A stretch of DNA of 46,873 nucleotides, from assembly GCA_937907705.1 (NCBI GenBank), contig CALCVP010000073.1:1-46873 (forward strand). The letters run 5' to 3'. This DNA is from an uncultured Prevotella sp. (GTDB taxonomy: Bacteria; Bacteroidota; Bacteroidia; Bacteroidales; Bacteroidaceae). Made by a program: the position numbers and the translations under genes. Positions 24,917 through 33,646 of the stretch are shown one piece after another. Within the stretch, counting starts at the first letter, position 1; every line of letters begins with the position of its first letter. Under the pieces are notes generated by a model. It had not been told where the DNA came from. It made no database searches and saw only the letters and a list, made by a program, of their open reading frames with translations.

Positions 24917-26584
24917 TTATTTTGAATATTTTTCTACCAAACTTTTGGCTTGTTCATTTCCCATATCCTGAGCTTTTCTCATATTTGACAAGCCTTCCGT
25001 CTTATTGCCTTTATATATTTGCACGAGACCTAATATTAATATTCCATCGGAATAATCAGGAAAGCGTTTTACACATTCCTGCGCTGTAACTAAAGCATTG
25101 TCAAGCATATTGATTTTAATCTCCAAATTTGCTTTTTCGGCTATATACGCAGGTTCTTGAGGTGCTAAAAGTACAGCACGGGTTATATCAGCCAATGCCT
25201 GCTGAAATAATTTTCCCTTTTTCTCTGCTTGTTCACGGGTATAATAAAAGTCAGCTCCAACTCTATGGTTCATTACAATTTCATATCGTGTAAAATCAAA
25301 AACAGCTTGCCTGTACTGGCCATCTGCATTGTATGCATTAGCCCTTGCCCAAAAATAGGGGGCTGCCTCTTGCAACCTCAATGTGTCTGTATGGCTAATG
25401 GCACTATCCAATAAGGCTATGATTTCTTTTTGGCTGGCATTGAGCATTTGCCTGCATTGGGCCATTTGATAATAGATTTCACCATTCTTTGAATAGCTTG
25501 TAGTCAAGCTGTTAAATAGTGTATAAGCGGCAGAATAATCGCCTTTGGCAAAGAGTATTTGACCTTCTAAAAACTTATAGGCAGGTTGGGAATTTATGTT
25601 GCCCGCACTTTTAACCTCTTTCAATGCCTTGTTTAAAGTCCAGGGCTTATAATCATATTGCTTTTTATATATTTGCTTCCAATATATCAGTTTGCTGTAT
25701 TTAAAATGTGCTTCATCTTTGTTTGCTGCTTTCTTTATGGCAGTTTCCATAATAGATGATGCTTCGTCAAACTGATTGTTTTCGGCTAAATATTGTGCTT
25801 TGGAAGAATATCCGTCAACAGCTGTTGGAAATGAGCTTATAAAGTCATTGATAGCATTAATCCTTTTAATAGAGTCGTTGCTGTTTTCGCTCATCATCAT
25901 AAACAATAAAGCTTGATCTTGATTGGCGGGTAAAGCTACAGGGAGATGTATTTGCTTGAAAGCAAGATCATTATATGACAGTGCAGAAGCCCTAAGGCTT
26001 GCAGCAAATTGAGCATCTACAGCATGGACATTAGAAGATGTAATAGAGGGCTGTAACAATCCTAATACTTCACCTTCTGCATTGACAAATGGACATGCAT
26101 TGGCATCATTAGGGATGTTGGCATTAAAGATGTAGTAGCTATATTTGTCTTGTATTTTTTCTGTTCTGCTGATAGAAGCCGAAGTGATAGTCAACTTGTT
26201 GTTTTCATTGCTTACTAACCATATTTGTGAGCCTTCTTTGGACGAGGCACTGGCTAACTGAGCGGCAGGAGTTTTGGCTTGAACTGTAAAATGAGCAACA
26301 TCGTAAATCTCATTTATTCCAATGATACGCTTCACTTCCGTTACTTTGCCTTTACTGTCTGTTATTGTTGCTTTTGAGGCGCCTAAAAATGGCTTTAAGT
26401 CGCTAATGGCTTCACCATTGTCTTTTATAAAAACACCATGGCTTGTGCCAATTAATTCATTTTTGGCATTATAAGTGTTTAATGTAAAAATTGCCTTGTA
26501 GGCATTCTTAACCTTAGATGGTTGAGCAAAGCTGCCTGTTACTATTAAAGTTAGTAAGATGAGTATAAAACTTATTCGTTTCAT
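24917..26584 (-). CDS. Secreted pseudoprotease-TPR protein
   Basis: A 555-residue exported protein with a signal peptide (cleavage after about SFAQ, residue 21). The N-terminal part (about 28-200) follows the HtrA-like trypsin fold, but the catalytic triad is broken. The His position of a normal TNAHVV motif is Lys64 (ISDLKPF), Asp95 is kept (YDVAHFTV), and the GNSGGP Ser position is Asn162 (DANACPF). A TPR region fills about 235-550. It probably acts as a binding protein, not a protease. It follows recN by 36 nt on the same strand and shares its transcript. Confidence 0.8.
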   Translation of the reverse strand: MKRISFILILLTLIVTGSFAQPSKVKNAYKAIFTLNTYNAKNELIGTSHGVFIKDNGEAISDLKPFLGASKATITDSKGKVTEVKRIIGINEIYDVAHFTVQAKTPAAQLASASSKEGSQIWLVSNENNKLTITSASISRTEKIQDKYSYYIFNANIPNDANACPFVNAEGEVLGLLQPSITSSNVHAVDAQFAASLRASALSYNDLAFKQIHLPVALPANQDQALLFMMMSENSNDSIKRINAINDFISSFPTAVDGYSSKAQYLAENNQFDEASSIMETAIKKAANKDEAHFKYSKLIYWKQIYKKQYDYKPWTLNKALKEVKSAGNINSQPAYKFLEGQILFAKGDYSAAYTLFNSLTTSYSKNGEIYYQMAQCRQMLNASQKEIIALLDSAISHTDTLRLQEAAPYFWARANAYNADGQYRQAVFDFTRYEIVMNHRVGADFYYTREQAEKKGKLFQQALADITRAVLLAPQEPAYIAEKANLEIKINMLDNALVTAQECVKRFPDYSDGILILGLVQIYKGNKTEGLSNMRKAQDMGNEQAKSLVEKYSK

Positions 26585-26620
26585 CTGTGTAAAAATTGGT
26601 TTATATTGTCTGTTGTTGAA

Positions 26621-28285
26621 TTATATGTTTAATAGTTCTCGTGCATTGTTAATGGCTGCTTCAGATATTTCAGAGCCACTCAACATTTGGGCAATTTCAT
26701 GTATGCGTTGTTGAGTATCTAATTCTATCATTTGACTTACGGTTCCCTCTGGTGTTTCTTGCTTATAAACTTTATAGTGAACACTGCCTTTCGCTGCAAT
26801 TTGAGGCAAATGGGTGATGCTGATCACTTGACGTTTTGATTTGCCCATTTCTTGCATGATGTCAGCCATCTTCTCAGCTATTTTTCCACTTACGCCAGTA
26901 TCTATTTCATCAAATATAATGGTTGGTAACTTAACAGCGCCACTTATCATTGCCTTTAGAGACAACATGACACGCGCTATCTCACCGCCTGATGCTACTT
27001 GAGATATGGGTTGCATAGGCGTACTTGTATTTGCACTAAACAGAAATGCTACTCTATCACATCCATTACAAGATAAAGGTTTCTGTTGGATATTTATATG
27101 AAACCTTACGTTAGGTATTCCCAAAGGTATTAGTCGTTCTCTCATTTCTTTTTCTACACGTTGGGCAGCAGCTTGTCGTATCTTTGTCAATTGCGATGCT
27201 TTCTCTTTGCATTTATCCAATCGTATATTTTCTTCTTTTTCAAGTTCTGCCAACTCTGTATCGCTATTGTTGAGATGTTCTAACTGAGCTTCTATTTGAT
27301 TCTTGATATTTATTAAATCTTCGACAGTGGCAACGTGATGTTTCTGTTCTAGAGTATAGATTTTATCAAGTTGTCGATTGATATTTTCCAATCTTTGAGG
27401 GTCAAAATCTATATCTTCTGCATAAGAATTAACTTCTTGTGCTATGTCCTTCATTTCAATGTAGCAGCTGTCCAGACGTGATGCAAGTTCATTTGCTTCA
27501 GTAAATACATTTGTAATATTGATTAAAGAACGAGATGCATTCTTTAATTTATTCAAAACACTTGTTTCATTCGTGTCCGCATTCAGTATGCTGTCTACTT
27601 CAAATAATGTGCTTTTGATTTCTTCTACATGACTAAGCTTTTCACTTTCTTGTTCAAGCTCATTTTGCAGGTTTTCCTTCAAGTTTGCATCACTTAGTTC
27701 TTTAAATTGGAAGCGTAAGAAATCTTCATTTCTCTTGCTTTCTTCTATCTGAGCCTTTACCTTAGCAACTGTTTTCTTTGCTTCTAAATAAGACTTGAAT
27801 TCTTCGCTGTATTCAAGTATAAGTTTTTTATTATTGGCAATAATATCAACAACATTGAGTTGAAAGTCCTCCTCATTGAGCAATAAATTTTGGTGTTGAC
27901 TATGAATATCTATTAACTGTTGTCCTAATGCTTTTATAGTGATGAGAGAGACAGGAGTATCATTGATAAAAGCTCTGCTTTTTCCTGTAATGCTTAACTC
28001 GCGTCGCAAGATGCAATCATCTGGATCATAATCTATGTCTTTCTCAATAAAGAAGTCTTCCATGTGGTATCTGCTTAAGTCGAAATGTGCCTCTATGGAA
28101 CACTTTTTGCACCCTGTTTTTATGTTCTTTATATCAGCCCTTTGGCCTAATAATAAATTTATAGCACCGAGGATAATACTCTTTCCCGCTCCTGTTTCAC
28201 CTGTTATGACAGAAAATCCAGAATAAAAGTGTATATCCAAAGTGTCGATGAGTGTAAAATTTTTGATATATAGTTGTTTCAGCAT
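26621..28285 (-). CDS. recN: DNA repair ATPase RecN
   Basis: SMC-like ATPase for double-strand-break repair. The 554-residue product has Walker A GETGAGKS (29-36), a long coiled-coil middle (about 155-370), the ABC signature QVASGGEIARVMLSLK (about 425-440) and Walker B TIIFDEIDTGVSG. Length is normal (about 555). A sigma-ABfr promoter lies upstream with a leader of about 140 nt. The downstream gene is the secreted pseudoprotease-TPR protein, an unrelated function in the same operon. Confidence 0.95.
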   Translation of the reverse strand: MLKQLYIKNFTLIDTLDIHFYSGFSVITGETGAGKSIILGAINLLLGQRADIKNIKTGCKKCSIEAHFDLSRYHMEDFFIEKDIDYDPDDCILRRELSITGKSRAFINDTPVSLITIKALGQQLIDIHSQHQNLLLNEEDFQLNVVDIIANNKKLILEYSEEFKSYLEAKKTVAKVKAQIEESKRNEDFLRFQFKELSDANLKENLQNELEQESEKLSHVEEIKSTLFEVDSILNADTNETSVLNKLKNASRSLINITNVFTEANELASRLDSCYIEMKDIAQEVNSYAEDIDFDPQRLENINRQLDKIYTLEQKHHVATVEDLINIKNQIEAQLEHLNNSDTELAELEKEENIRLDKCKEKASQLTKIRQAAAQRVEKEMRERLIPLGIPNVRFHINIQQKPLSCNGCDRVAFLFSANTSTPMQPISQVASGGEIARVMLSLKAMISGAVKLPTIIFDEIDTGVSGKIAEKMADIMQEMGKSKRQVISITHLPQIAAKGSVHYKVYKQETPEGTVSQMIELDTQQRIHEIAQMLSGSEISEAAINNARELLNI

Positions 28286-28433
28286 AATCGTAATGATGTG
28301 TTATAGTTAGGAACCGTTTGAATAATTGTCTCGTTATATATTCTGCAGGATTATAGAATCCATCAAGGAAATGGTAACGCATGATAAAATACTATAAGTG
28401 TGTGAAATTCATCGCCTCATAGATTTAACTGCA

Positions 28434-28465
28434 CAAAGATATAAAAAAATGGTTGAACAGCCAAA
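28434..28465 (-). promoter_or_regulatory. recN: Sigma-ABfr promoter of recN
   Basis: On the minus strand TTTG (28465-28462) and TATCTTTG (28441-28434) are separated by 20 nt. A second TATCTTTG overlaps the -33 (28469-28462). Transcription would start near 28427. Confidence 0.7.
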
Positions 28466-28577
28466 GATAATAAGGTATGTCCAGTTGCTGATTATTTAAG
28501 AGGATGATTTGTAGAAAAACAATTGACTTTCTATTTTAGTATTTGCCATTGATAATGGCTATTTTTAAAAGGGAAAA

Positions 28578-28643
28578 GTAGACATTTTACATTCACATTT
28601 TAATTGCTATGTGTTTTATTTAAAATGAATGTAGAATATCTAC
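28578..28643 (-). terminator. Terminator of the his operon
   Basis: The arms 28578-28602 and 28621-28643 pair over about 20 bp with few mismatches (GTAGA..TACATTCA with TGAATGTA..TCTAC). On the minus strand the stem is followed by TTTTCCCTTTT. It starts 26 nt after the hisC stop and marks the end of hisGDC. The rest of the gap 28286-28668 holds the recN promoter only. Confidence 0.7.
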
Positions 28644-28668
28644 TCGTAATGTAATATGCTTTTTGCTG

Positions 28669-29703
28669 CTAATATTGTCTTAGTGCTGCCAACAACTCAT
28701 TATTTTCTGATTTAGAGCCAATAGTTATGCGTAAGCAGTTATGGCACAATTGCACATTAGTCCGATTTCTGACAATGATACCTTTTTCAACTAAATAATT
28801 GTAAATGGCTTGGGCGTCATTCATTTCAACCAATATAAAGTTTGCATTAGAGGGATATATTTTTTTGCAGATAGGCAACAACTTGAAAGCTTCAGTCATT
28901 CTACTTCGTTCCAACAGCAATGTTTTAACCCATTTATCTACTTCATAGGGGTCTTTTAATATCTGTAGTGCTTGCTGTTGCGTTAGTGAGTTTATGTTAT
29001 AGGGATATTTTACCTTATTAAATATATCAATAATATTTTTTTGCGCAAAAGCCATACCTAATCGTATTGCTGCACATCCCCAGGCCTTGCTAAAGGTATT
29101 TAATACAATGAGATTGGGATATTTATTTAGTTCAAGTCTTAATGGGGAAATAGCAGAGAAGTCTGAATAGGCTTCGTCTACTACAACAAGACCTTCAAAC
29201 CGTTGCAACAGTGCAGTTATCTCTTTTCTGTTAATTTCGTTGCCAGTTGGGTTATTGGGTGAACAAATCCATATAACCTTGGTATGGCTGTCACAAGCGT
29301 TTAAAAGGTGATTGGCTGTTGTTTGAAAATGTTCATCCAATAAGACCGGGCGATAAGCCACATCATTAATGTCTGCGCATACCTTGTACATACCATAAGT
29401 TGGTTCTATGGCTACAACATTGTCCTGACCTGGGCGTGTAAAGCATCTATATATTAAATCTATTGCTTCATCTGATCCATTCCCTAAGAAAATCTGCTCA
29501 GGATTAACACTTTTTACAATAGCTAATTTAGCTTTAACCTCTTCTTGTAGCGGATCTGGATATCTGTTGTAGGGCTTATTGTATGGATTTTCATTGGCAT
29601 CCAAAAATACATGTGCCACATGTCCGCTATATTCATTACGTGCACTACTGTATGGCTTAAGATTCCAAATATTAGGCCGTGTAAGTTCTTTTAATGGTTT
29701 CAT
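28669..29703 (-). CDS. hisC: Histidinol-phosphate aminotransferase
   Basis: PLP enzyme converting imidazole-acetol phosphate to histidinol phosphate. The 344-residue fold-type I aminotransferase shows LDANENPY, SPNNPTGN (about 148-155), VVVDEAYSDF and the PLP lysine K206 in NTFSKAWG, plus the C-terminal RITIG. It is third in the minus-strand order hisG-hisD-hisC, 30 nt after hisD. A strong terminator follows directly, so the hisB that often comes next in this phylum is not here. Confidence 0.95.
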   Translation of the reverse strand: MKPLKELTRPNIWNLKPYSSARNEYSGHVAHVFLDANENPYNKPYNRYPDPLQEEVKAKLAIVKSVNPEQIFLGNGSDEAIDLIYRCFTRPGQDNVVAIEPTYGMYKVCADINDVAYRPVLLDEHFQTTANHLLNACDSHTKVIWICSPNNPTGNEINRKEITALLQRFEGLVVVDEAYSDFSAISPLRLELNKYPNLIVLNTFSKAWGCAAIRLGMAFAQKNIIDIFNKVKYPYNINSLTQQQALQILKDPYEVDKWVKTLLLERSRMTEAFKLLPICKKIYPSNANFILVEMNDAQAIYNYLVEKGIIVRNRTNVQLCHNCLRITIGSKSENNELLAALRQY

Positions 29704-29733
29704 GTCTTTATAATATTATTGAACAATGCACTT

Positions 29734-31020
29734 CTATTTTTGCAAACTTTTAATTCTTACCGACATGGCATTTTTATGCGCAAACAGCTGTTCGTTTTCG
29801 GCCATTATTTCTACAGTTTTCCCTATGCTTCTGATACCCTCTTCATTAAGATGCTGGAATGTTATTTTGCGGTAAAAACTATCAAGATTTACACCACTGT
29901 AGGCTACAGCATATCCATGTGTAGGTAATGTATGATTTGTTCCACTGGCATAATCGCCGACGCTTTCACACGCATATTTTCCTAAAAACACGCTGCCGGC
30001 ATTTATTATTTTTTCAGATAGTTCCTCGTAGTTGTCTGTAGCTATTATCAAGTGTTCGGGAGCATAAGCATTGCATAGGTCTATGGCTTCCGTATAAGTT
30101 TTCACTACTACAAACTTGCTGTTTTTCAGTGCTTTTGAAGCAATGTCCTTTCTTGGCAATTGTGCTAATTGTTTCTCAGTTTCAGTGCTTACCTTATTCA
30201 GCATATCCTCTGATGTAGTAATCAGCACTACCTGTGAATCTGCACCATGTTCAGCTTGAGACAACAAATCCGCTGCTACAAAAATAGGATTACTGTTATC
30301 ATCGGCAATTACGCATACTTCAGAAGGACCTGCAGGCATATCTATGGCTACATCATGTAAAGACACTATTTGTTTGGCTGCCATTACATATTGATTGCCA
30401 GGTCCGAATATTTTGAAAACCTTAGGTATACTTTCTGTTCCATACGCCATGCTGCCAATAGCTTGTACGCCCCCGATTTTATAAATCTTATTGACACCAG
30501 CTATATGTGCCGCTGCTAAGATAGCTGGATTTACTTTTCCTTGTTTGTTAGGTGGAGTACAAAGCACAATCTCTTGGCAACCAGCTATGTTGGCCGGTGT
30601 GGCCAACATCAGTACAGTGCTGAATAACGGTGCAGTACCTCCAGGAATGTATAGTCCTACACGTTGTATAGCTACAGCTTTCTGCCAGCATACAACACCA
30701 GGTTTTGTTTCTATGTTTTGCGATAGAAATTTTTGAGATGTATGGAACTTATAAATATTGTCATGGGCTAACAGCAGTGCATCATGCAGATCTTCTGAAA
30801 TGTTATGGTAGGCCTCTTCTATTTCTGAGGAAGTTACTTGCAAATGATCAAGATGCGTTCCGTCAAACATTTCTTCGTATTTAATTACTGCCTTATCACC
30901 ATGTTTCTGAATGTCTTTCAATATAGTATTCACTTTTTCATATAGAGCGGTGGTATCTAAATGAGGGCGAGTCATAATGTCTTTCCAATCGCTTCTTGTC
31001 GGATATTTAAAATATTTCAT
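29734..31020 (-). CDS. hisD: Histidinol dehydrogenase
   Basis: Catalyses the last two steps of histidine synthesis (histidinol to histidine) with NAD and zinc. The 428-residue product shows the family motifs MPAGPSEVCVIAD, LSQAEHGADSQVVLIT (zinc ligand Gln and His), YAPEHLII and the C-terminal GYASGTNHTLPT-type segment (here DYASGTNHTLPTHG). Length matches the family. It sits between hisG (57 nt away) and hisC (30 nt). Confidence 0.97.
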   Translation of the reverse strand: MKYFKYPTRSDWKDIMTRPHLDTTALYEKVNTILKDIQKHGDKAVIKYEEMFDGTHLDHLQVTSSEIEEAYHNISEDLHDALLLAHDNIYKFHTSQKFLSQNIETKPGVVCWQKAVAIQRVGLYIPGGTAPLFSTVLMLATPANIAGCQEIVLCTPPNKQGKVNPAILAAAHIAGVNKIYKIGGVQAIGSMAYGTESIPKVFKIFGPGNQYVMAAKQIVSLHDVAIDMPAGPSEVCVIADDNSNPIFVAADLLSQAEHGADSQVVLITTSEDMLNKVSTETEKQLAQLPRKDIASKALKNSKFVVVKTYTEAIDLCNAYAPEHLIIATDNYEELSEKIINAGSVFLGKYACESVGDYASGTNHTLPTHGYAVAYSGVNLDSFYRKITFQHLNEEGIRSIGKTVEIMAENEQLFAHKNAMSVRIKSLQK

Positions 31021-31077
31021 ATATGCAAATTCCTCTATTTGTTTTAAATTCTAAAGTTCATTTTAATAGTACTTATT

Positions 31078-31929
31078 TTATAATATCATTTTTTCGATAG
31101 GTGTAACTAAAATTCCTTGTGCGCCCATTTCTTTTAGTTTTCCTATTATTTCCCAAAATCGTTGTTCATCTAATACGGTGTGTACAGAGCACCATTCTGG
31201 GTCTGCTAATGGAATGATAGTAGGGCTCTTTAAACCAGGCAAGACTTTTATAATGTCATCTAATTTTGCTTTGGGGGCATTCATTCGGACATATTTCTTG
31301 TCTTCTGCATTTCTTACGGCATTGATTCTAAACAATATCTCATTGAGAATTTTCCTTTTATCTTCTGTTATGTTTTTGTTAGCAATAAGTAATGCCTCAC
31401 TTTTAATTACTACCTCTACTTCTTTAAGATTATTGCTAATAAGTGTAGAACCACTGCTTACAATGTCGAAGATTGCATCAGCTAAACCAATACCAGGACT
31501 TATTTCCACACTACCTGTTATGATGTGTGTCTCAGCATTAACGTTGTTATCCTTTAGAAACCTTTTGAGAATATTAGGATAAGATGTAGCTATTTTTTTC
31601 CCCTTAAACCATTCTACACCTTTGTAATCTACATTTTTTGGGATAGCTAAAGAGAGACGACATTTGCTGAATCCTAATCTGTAGATTATTTCAGCATCTT
31701 CATCTTTTTCTAAATATTCATTTTCACCCACTATTCCAACATCTGCCACACCCGTAGCTACACTTTCAGGAATGTCATCATCGCGTAAATAAAGAACTTC
31801 AAGAGGAAAATTTGACGATTTAACCAATAATGTACGCTTGTTAGTACTAACCTTGATGTCGGCTTCTGAAATAAGATTCATAGTGTCTTCATACAGACGG
31901 CCTTTTGATTGAACAGCAATTCTTAACAT
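31078..31929 (-). CDS. hisG: ATP phosphoribosyltransferase, long form
   Basis: First, committed step of histidine synthesis (ATP plus PRPP). The 283-residue product is the long form: catalytic domains (about 1-205; QSKGRLYEDT, GVADVGIVGENEYLE, and the PRPP-binding SSGSTLISNNL region) plus a C-terminal ACT-like regulatory domain (about 210-283) that usually mediates feedback by histidine. It needs no HisZ. It is the first gene of the operon, behind a sigma-ABfr promoter with a leader of about 146 nt. No His-rich leader peptide was seen. Confidence 0.96.
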   Translation of the reverse strand: MLRIAVQSKGRLYEDTMNLISEADIKVSTNKRTLLVKSSNFPLEVLYLRDDDIPESVATGVADVGIVGENEYLEKDEDAEIIYRLGFSKCRLSLAIPKNVDYKGVEWFKGKKIATSYPNILKRFLKDNNVNAETHIITGSVEISPGIGLADAIFDIVSSGSTLISNNLKEVEVVIKSEALLIANKNITEDKRKILNEILFRINAVRNAEDKKYVRMNAPKAKLDDIIKVLPGLKSPTIIPLADPEWCSVHTVLDEQRFWEIIGKLKEMGAQGILVTPIEKMIL

Positions 31930-32082
31930 ATAAAATATTGTGTTTGTTATTTAAAATAAGATTAAGCGGTTGTTATTTTTCCAAATAATGCATAGTTTTT
32001 AATTATTACCTAAGCAAATATATAGGGCTTATGCTTTGGACTCCACAACTTTTGGGAAAGGCAGTAAAAAATACTGATATTG

Positions 32083-32113
32083 CAAATGTACACTTTTTTA
32101 TGCGTTTCTGCAA
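32083..32113 (-). promoter_or_regulatory. Sigma-ABfr promoter of the his operon
   Basis: On the minus strand TTG (32113-32111) and TACATTTG (32090-32083) have a 20-nt spacer. Another TATATTTG (32022-32015) lies closer to hisG but lacks a well-spaced TTG. Confidence 0.7.
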
Positions 32114-32122
32114 GAATTATTG

Positions 32123-32130
32123 TACTTTTG
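32123..32130 (+). promoter_or_regulatory. -7 element for the lytic transglycosylase
   Basis: TACTTTTG matches TAnnTTTG, 92 nt before the ATG. It is back-to-back with the his promoter, whose -33 is 10 nt away, so the two promoters overlap. Confidence 0.4.
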
Positions 32131-32222
32131 TAGTCGCAAATATGAAATACTGATATTTTATGCTGTATATATGCATATTAAAGTGTTATTTGTATTGCGA
32201 AGAGTAAAAATATGATTAATAT

Positions 32223-33455
32223 ATGAATAAATTAACAGTAATATTTGTTGTATTGTTAGTTTTAGAAACTGTGGCATGTTCCAAGCAACATAAAGACAAG
32301 GTTGTAGCCCCATGGGGAGAAGTTGTGTCTGATACAGTTAGTGAAGGCAATAATCTTTCTGTAGCAGATTTAATCAGTAATGGCGAATTGATTATTTTAA
32401 CAATGTATGGACCTGACACTTATTATGATTATCATGGGCATGGTATGGGCACACAATATTTGTTAAGTGAAAAGTTTGCTAAGAAGTTAGGCGTTTCTTT
32501 GCGAGTAGAAGTTTGCAAAGATACAACAGAGATGATAAAACGATTAATGCAAGGTGATGGAGACCTAATAGCCTTTCCTCTGCCAAAGAACAAAAAGCTA
32601 AGTCGGAATTTGTTGTATTGTGGCGCAAGCATTGATTCACTTCATGTTCAATGGGCTGTATCTCAGCAAAATCATGAGCTGGCCGATAGTTTAAATGCTT
32701 GGTTTAAGCCCAGAATGATTGATGATATGCAGAAAGAACAGAAGTTCCTGCTTTCTTCGCGTAGTGTAACACGTCATGTCTTTGCCCCGTTTATTGATAG
32801 GGGCAAAGGTGTTATTTCTGCTTATGATTATTTGTTTAAGAGATATGCTCCTGCAGCTCGTATGGATTGGCGTATGATGGCTGCTCAATGTTATCAAGAA
32901 TCATGCTTTGATCCTCAAGCTATATCGTGGGCTGGCGCTCGTGGCTTGATGCAAATTATGCCTTCTACGGCAGCTCACCTCGGATTGTCTATGGACGATA
33001 TCCATACGCCTGAACATAACATAATGGCCGCAGCTAAATATATGCTTGAGTTACAAAGCAAGTTTCGGAGTGTACCCAGTGCAACAGAGCGTCAACTTTT
33101 TGCATTAGCTGCTTATAATGGTGGCTTCAATCATGTGCAAGATGCAATGGCACTAACTCGTAAGAATGGTGGAAATCCTTATAAATGGGCACATGTGGCT
33201 CGCTATATTTTAGCATTACAACAATCTACTTACTATAATGACCCAGTAGTGCGCTATGGCTATATGCGGGGTTCTGAAACAGTGGATTATGTGGATCGTA
33301 TAAGGCAGCGTTATGCACAATATAGAGGAGTGCCTTACGGAGGCTCTTCTGTCAATATTAGTGAAAATGAAACGACTCTGAAGAACTTTACTATAGATTT
33401 TTATAATTCAATGACTCCTCATAGAGCTAAAAAGAAACATCGTTTCCATATCTAA
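32223..33455 (+). CDS. MltF-like lytic transglycosylase lipoprotein
   Basis: Cleaves peptidoglycan glycan strands. The 410-residue product has a lipobox-like signal peptide (LETVAC, Cys19), a periplasmic solute-binding-protein-like regulatory domain (about 45-190), and a C-terminal SLT domain (about 200-360). The SLT domain carries catalytic Glu226 in AQCYQESCFDPQAISWAGARG and the following GLMQIMP, with AAYNGG further on. This is the MltF architecture of Gram-negative bacteria. Located in the outer membrane, facing the periplasm. It is transcribed divergently from hisG. Confidence 0.88.
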   Translation: MNKLTVIFVVLLVLETVACSKQHKDKVVAPWGEVVSDTVSEGNNLSVADLISNGELIILTMYGPDTYYDYHGHGMGTQYLLSEKFAKKLGVSLRVEVCKDTTEMIKRLMQGDGDLIAFPLPKNKKLSRNLLYCGASIDSLHVQWAVSQQNHELADSLNAWFKPRMIDDMQKEQKFLLSSRSVTRHVFAPFIDRGKGVISAYDYLFKRYAPAARMDWRMMAAQCYQESCFDPQAISWAGARGLMQIMPSTAAHLGLSMDDIHTPEHNIMAAAKYMLELQSKFRSVPSATERQLFALAAYNGGFNHVQDAMALTRKNGGNPYKWAHVARYILALQQSTYYNDPVVRYGYMRGSETVDYVDRIRQRYAQYRGVPYGGSSVNISENETTLKNFTIDFYNSMTPHRAKKKHRFHI

Positions 33456-33503
33456 GTGCAAATTTGAAAATTCCAGCGTCTTTTGCTTAATAATGCTTAA
33501 AAG

Positions 33504-33528
33504 CTTTGCACTTTCATGCAAAGAGTGC
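33504..33528 (+). promoter_or_regulatory. Alternative hairpins before gyrA
   Basis: CTTTGCA (33504-33510) pairs with TGCAAAG (33517-33523). Alternatively, GCACT (33508-33512) pairs with AGTGC (33524-33528). No T-run or recognisable promoter is seen, so this may be a weak terminator of the upstream gene or a leader element of gyrA. Confidence 0.3.
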
Positions 33529-33646
33529 TCTTAGGAGAAAAAAAAGTGTTAATTTAGCGGACATTTAAAATAGGCAAAACGCCTTAAACGGAAAATAAAT
33601 GGCATTAAAAGGCATTTTTGGAATTTTTAATATAACAAAATAATAG

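Noticed and set aside
31178..31582. Open frame of 134 codons opposite hisG
   Set aside because: It is entirely antisense to hisG and the product resembles no known family. The hydrophobic composition is what a reversed reading of hisG gives.
31930..32082. Histidine attenuator leader before hisG
   Set aside because: No run of His codons and no terminator/antiterminator pair was found in the leader of about 146 nt.
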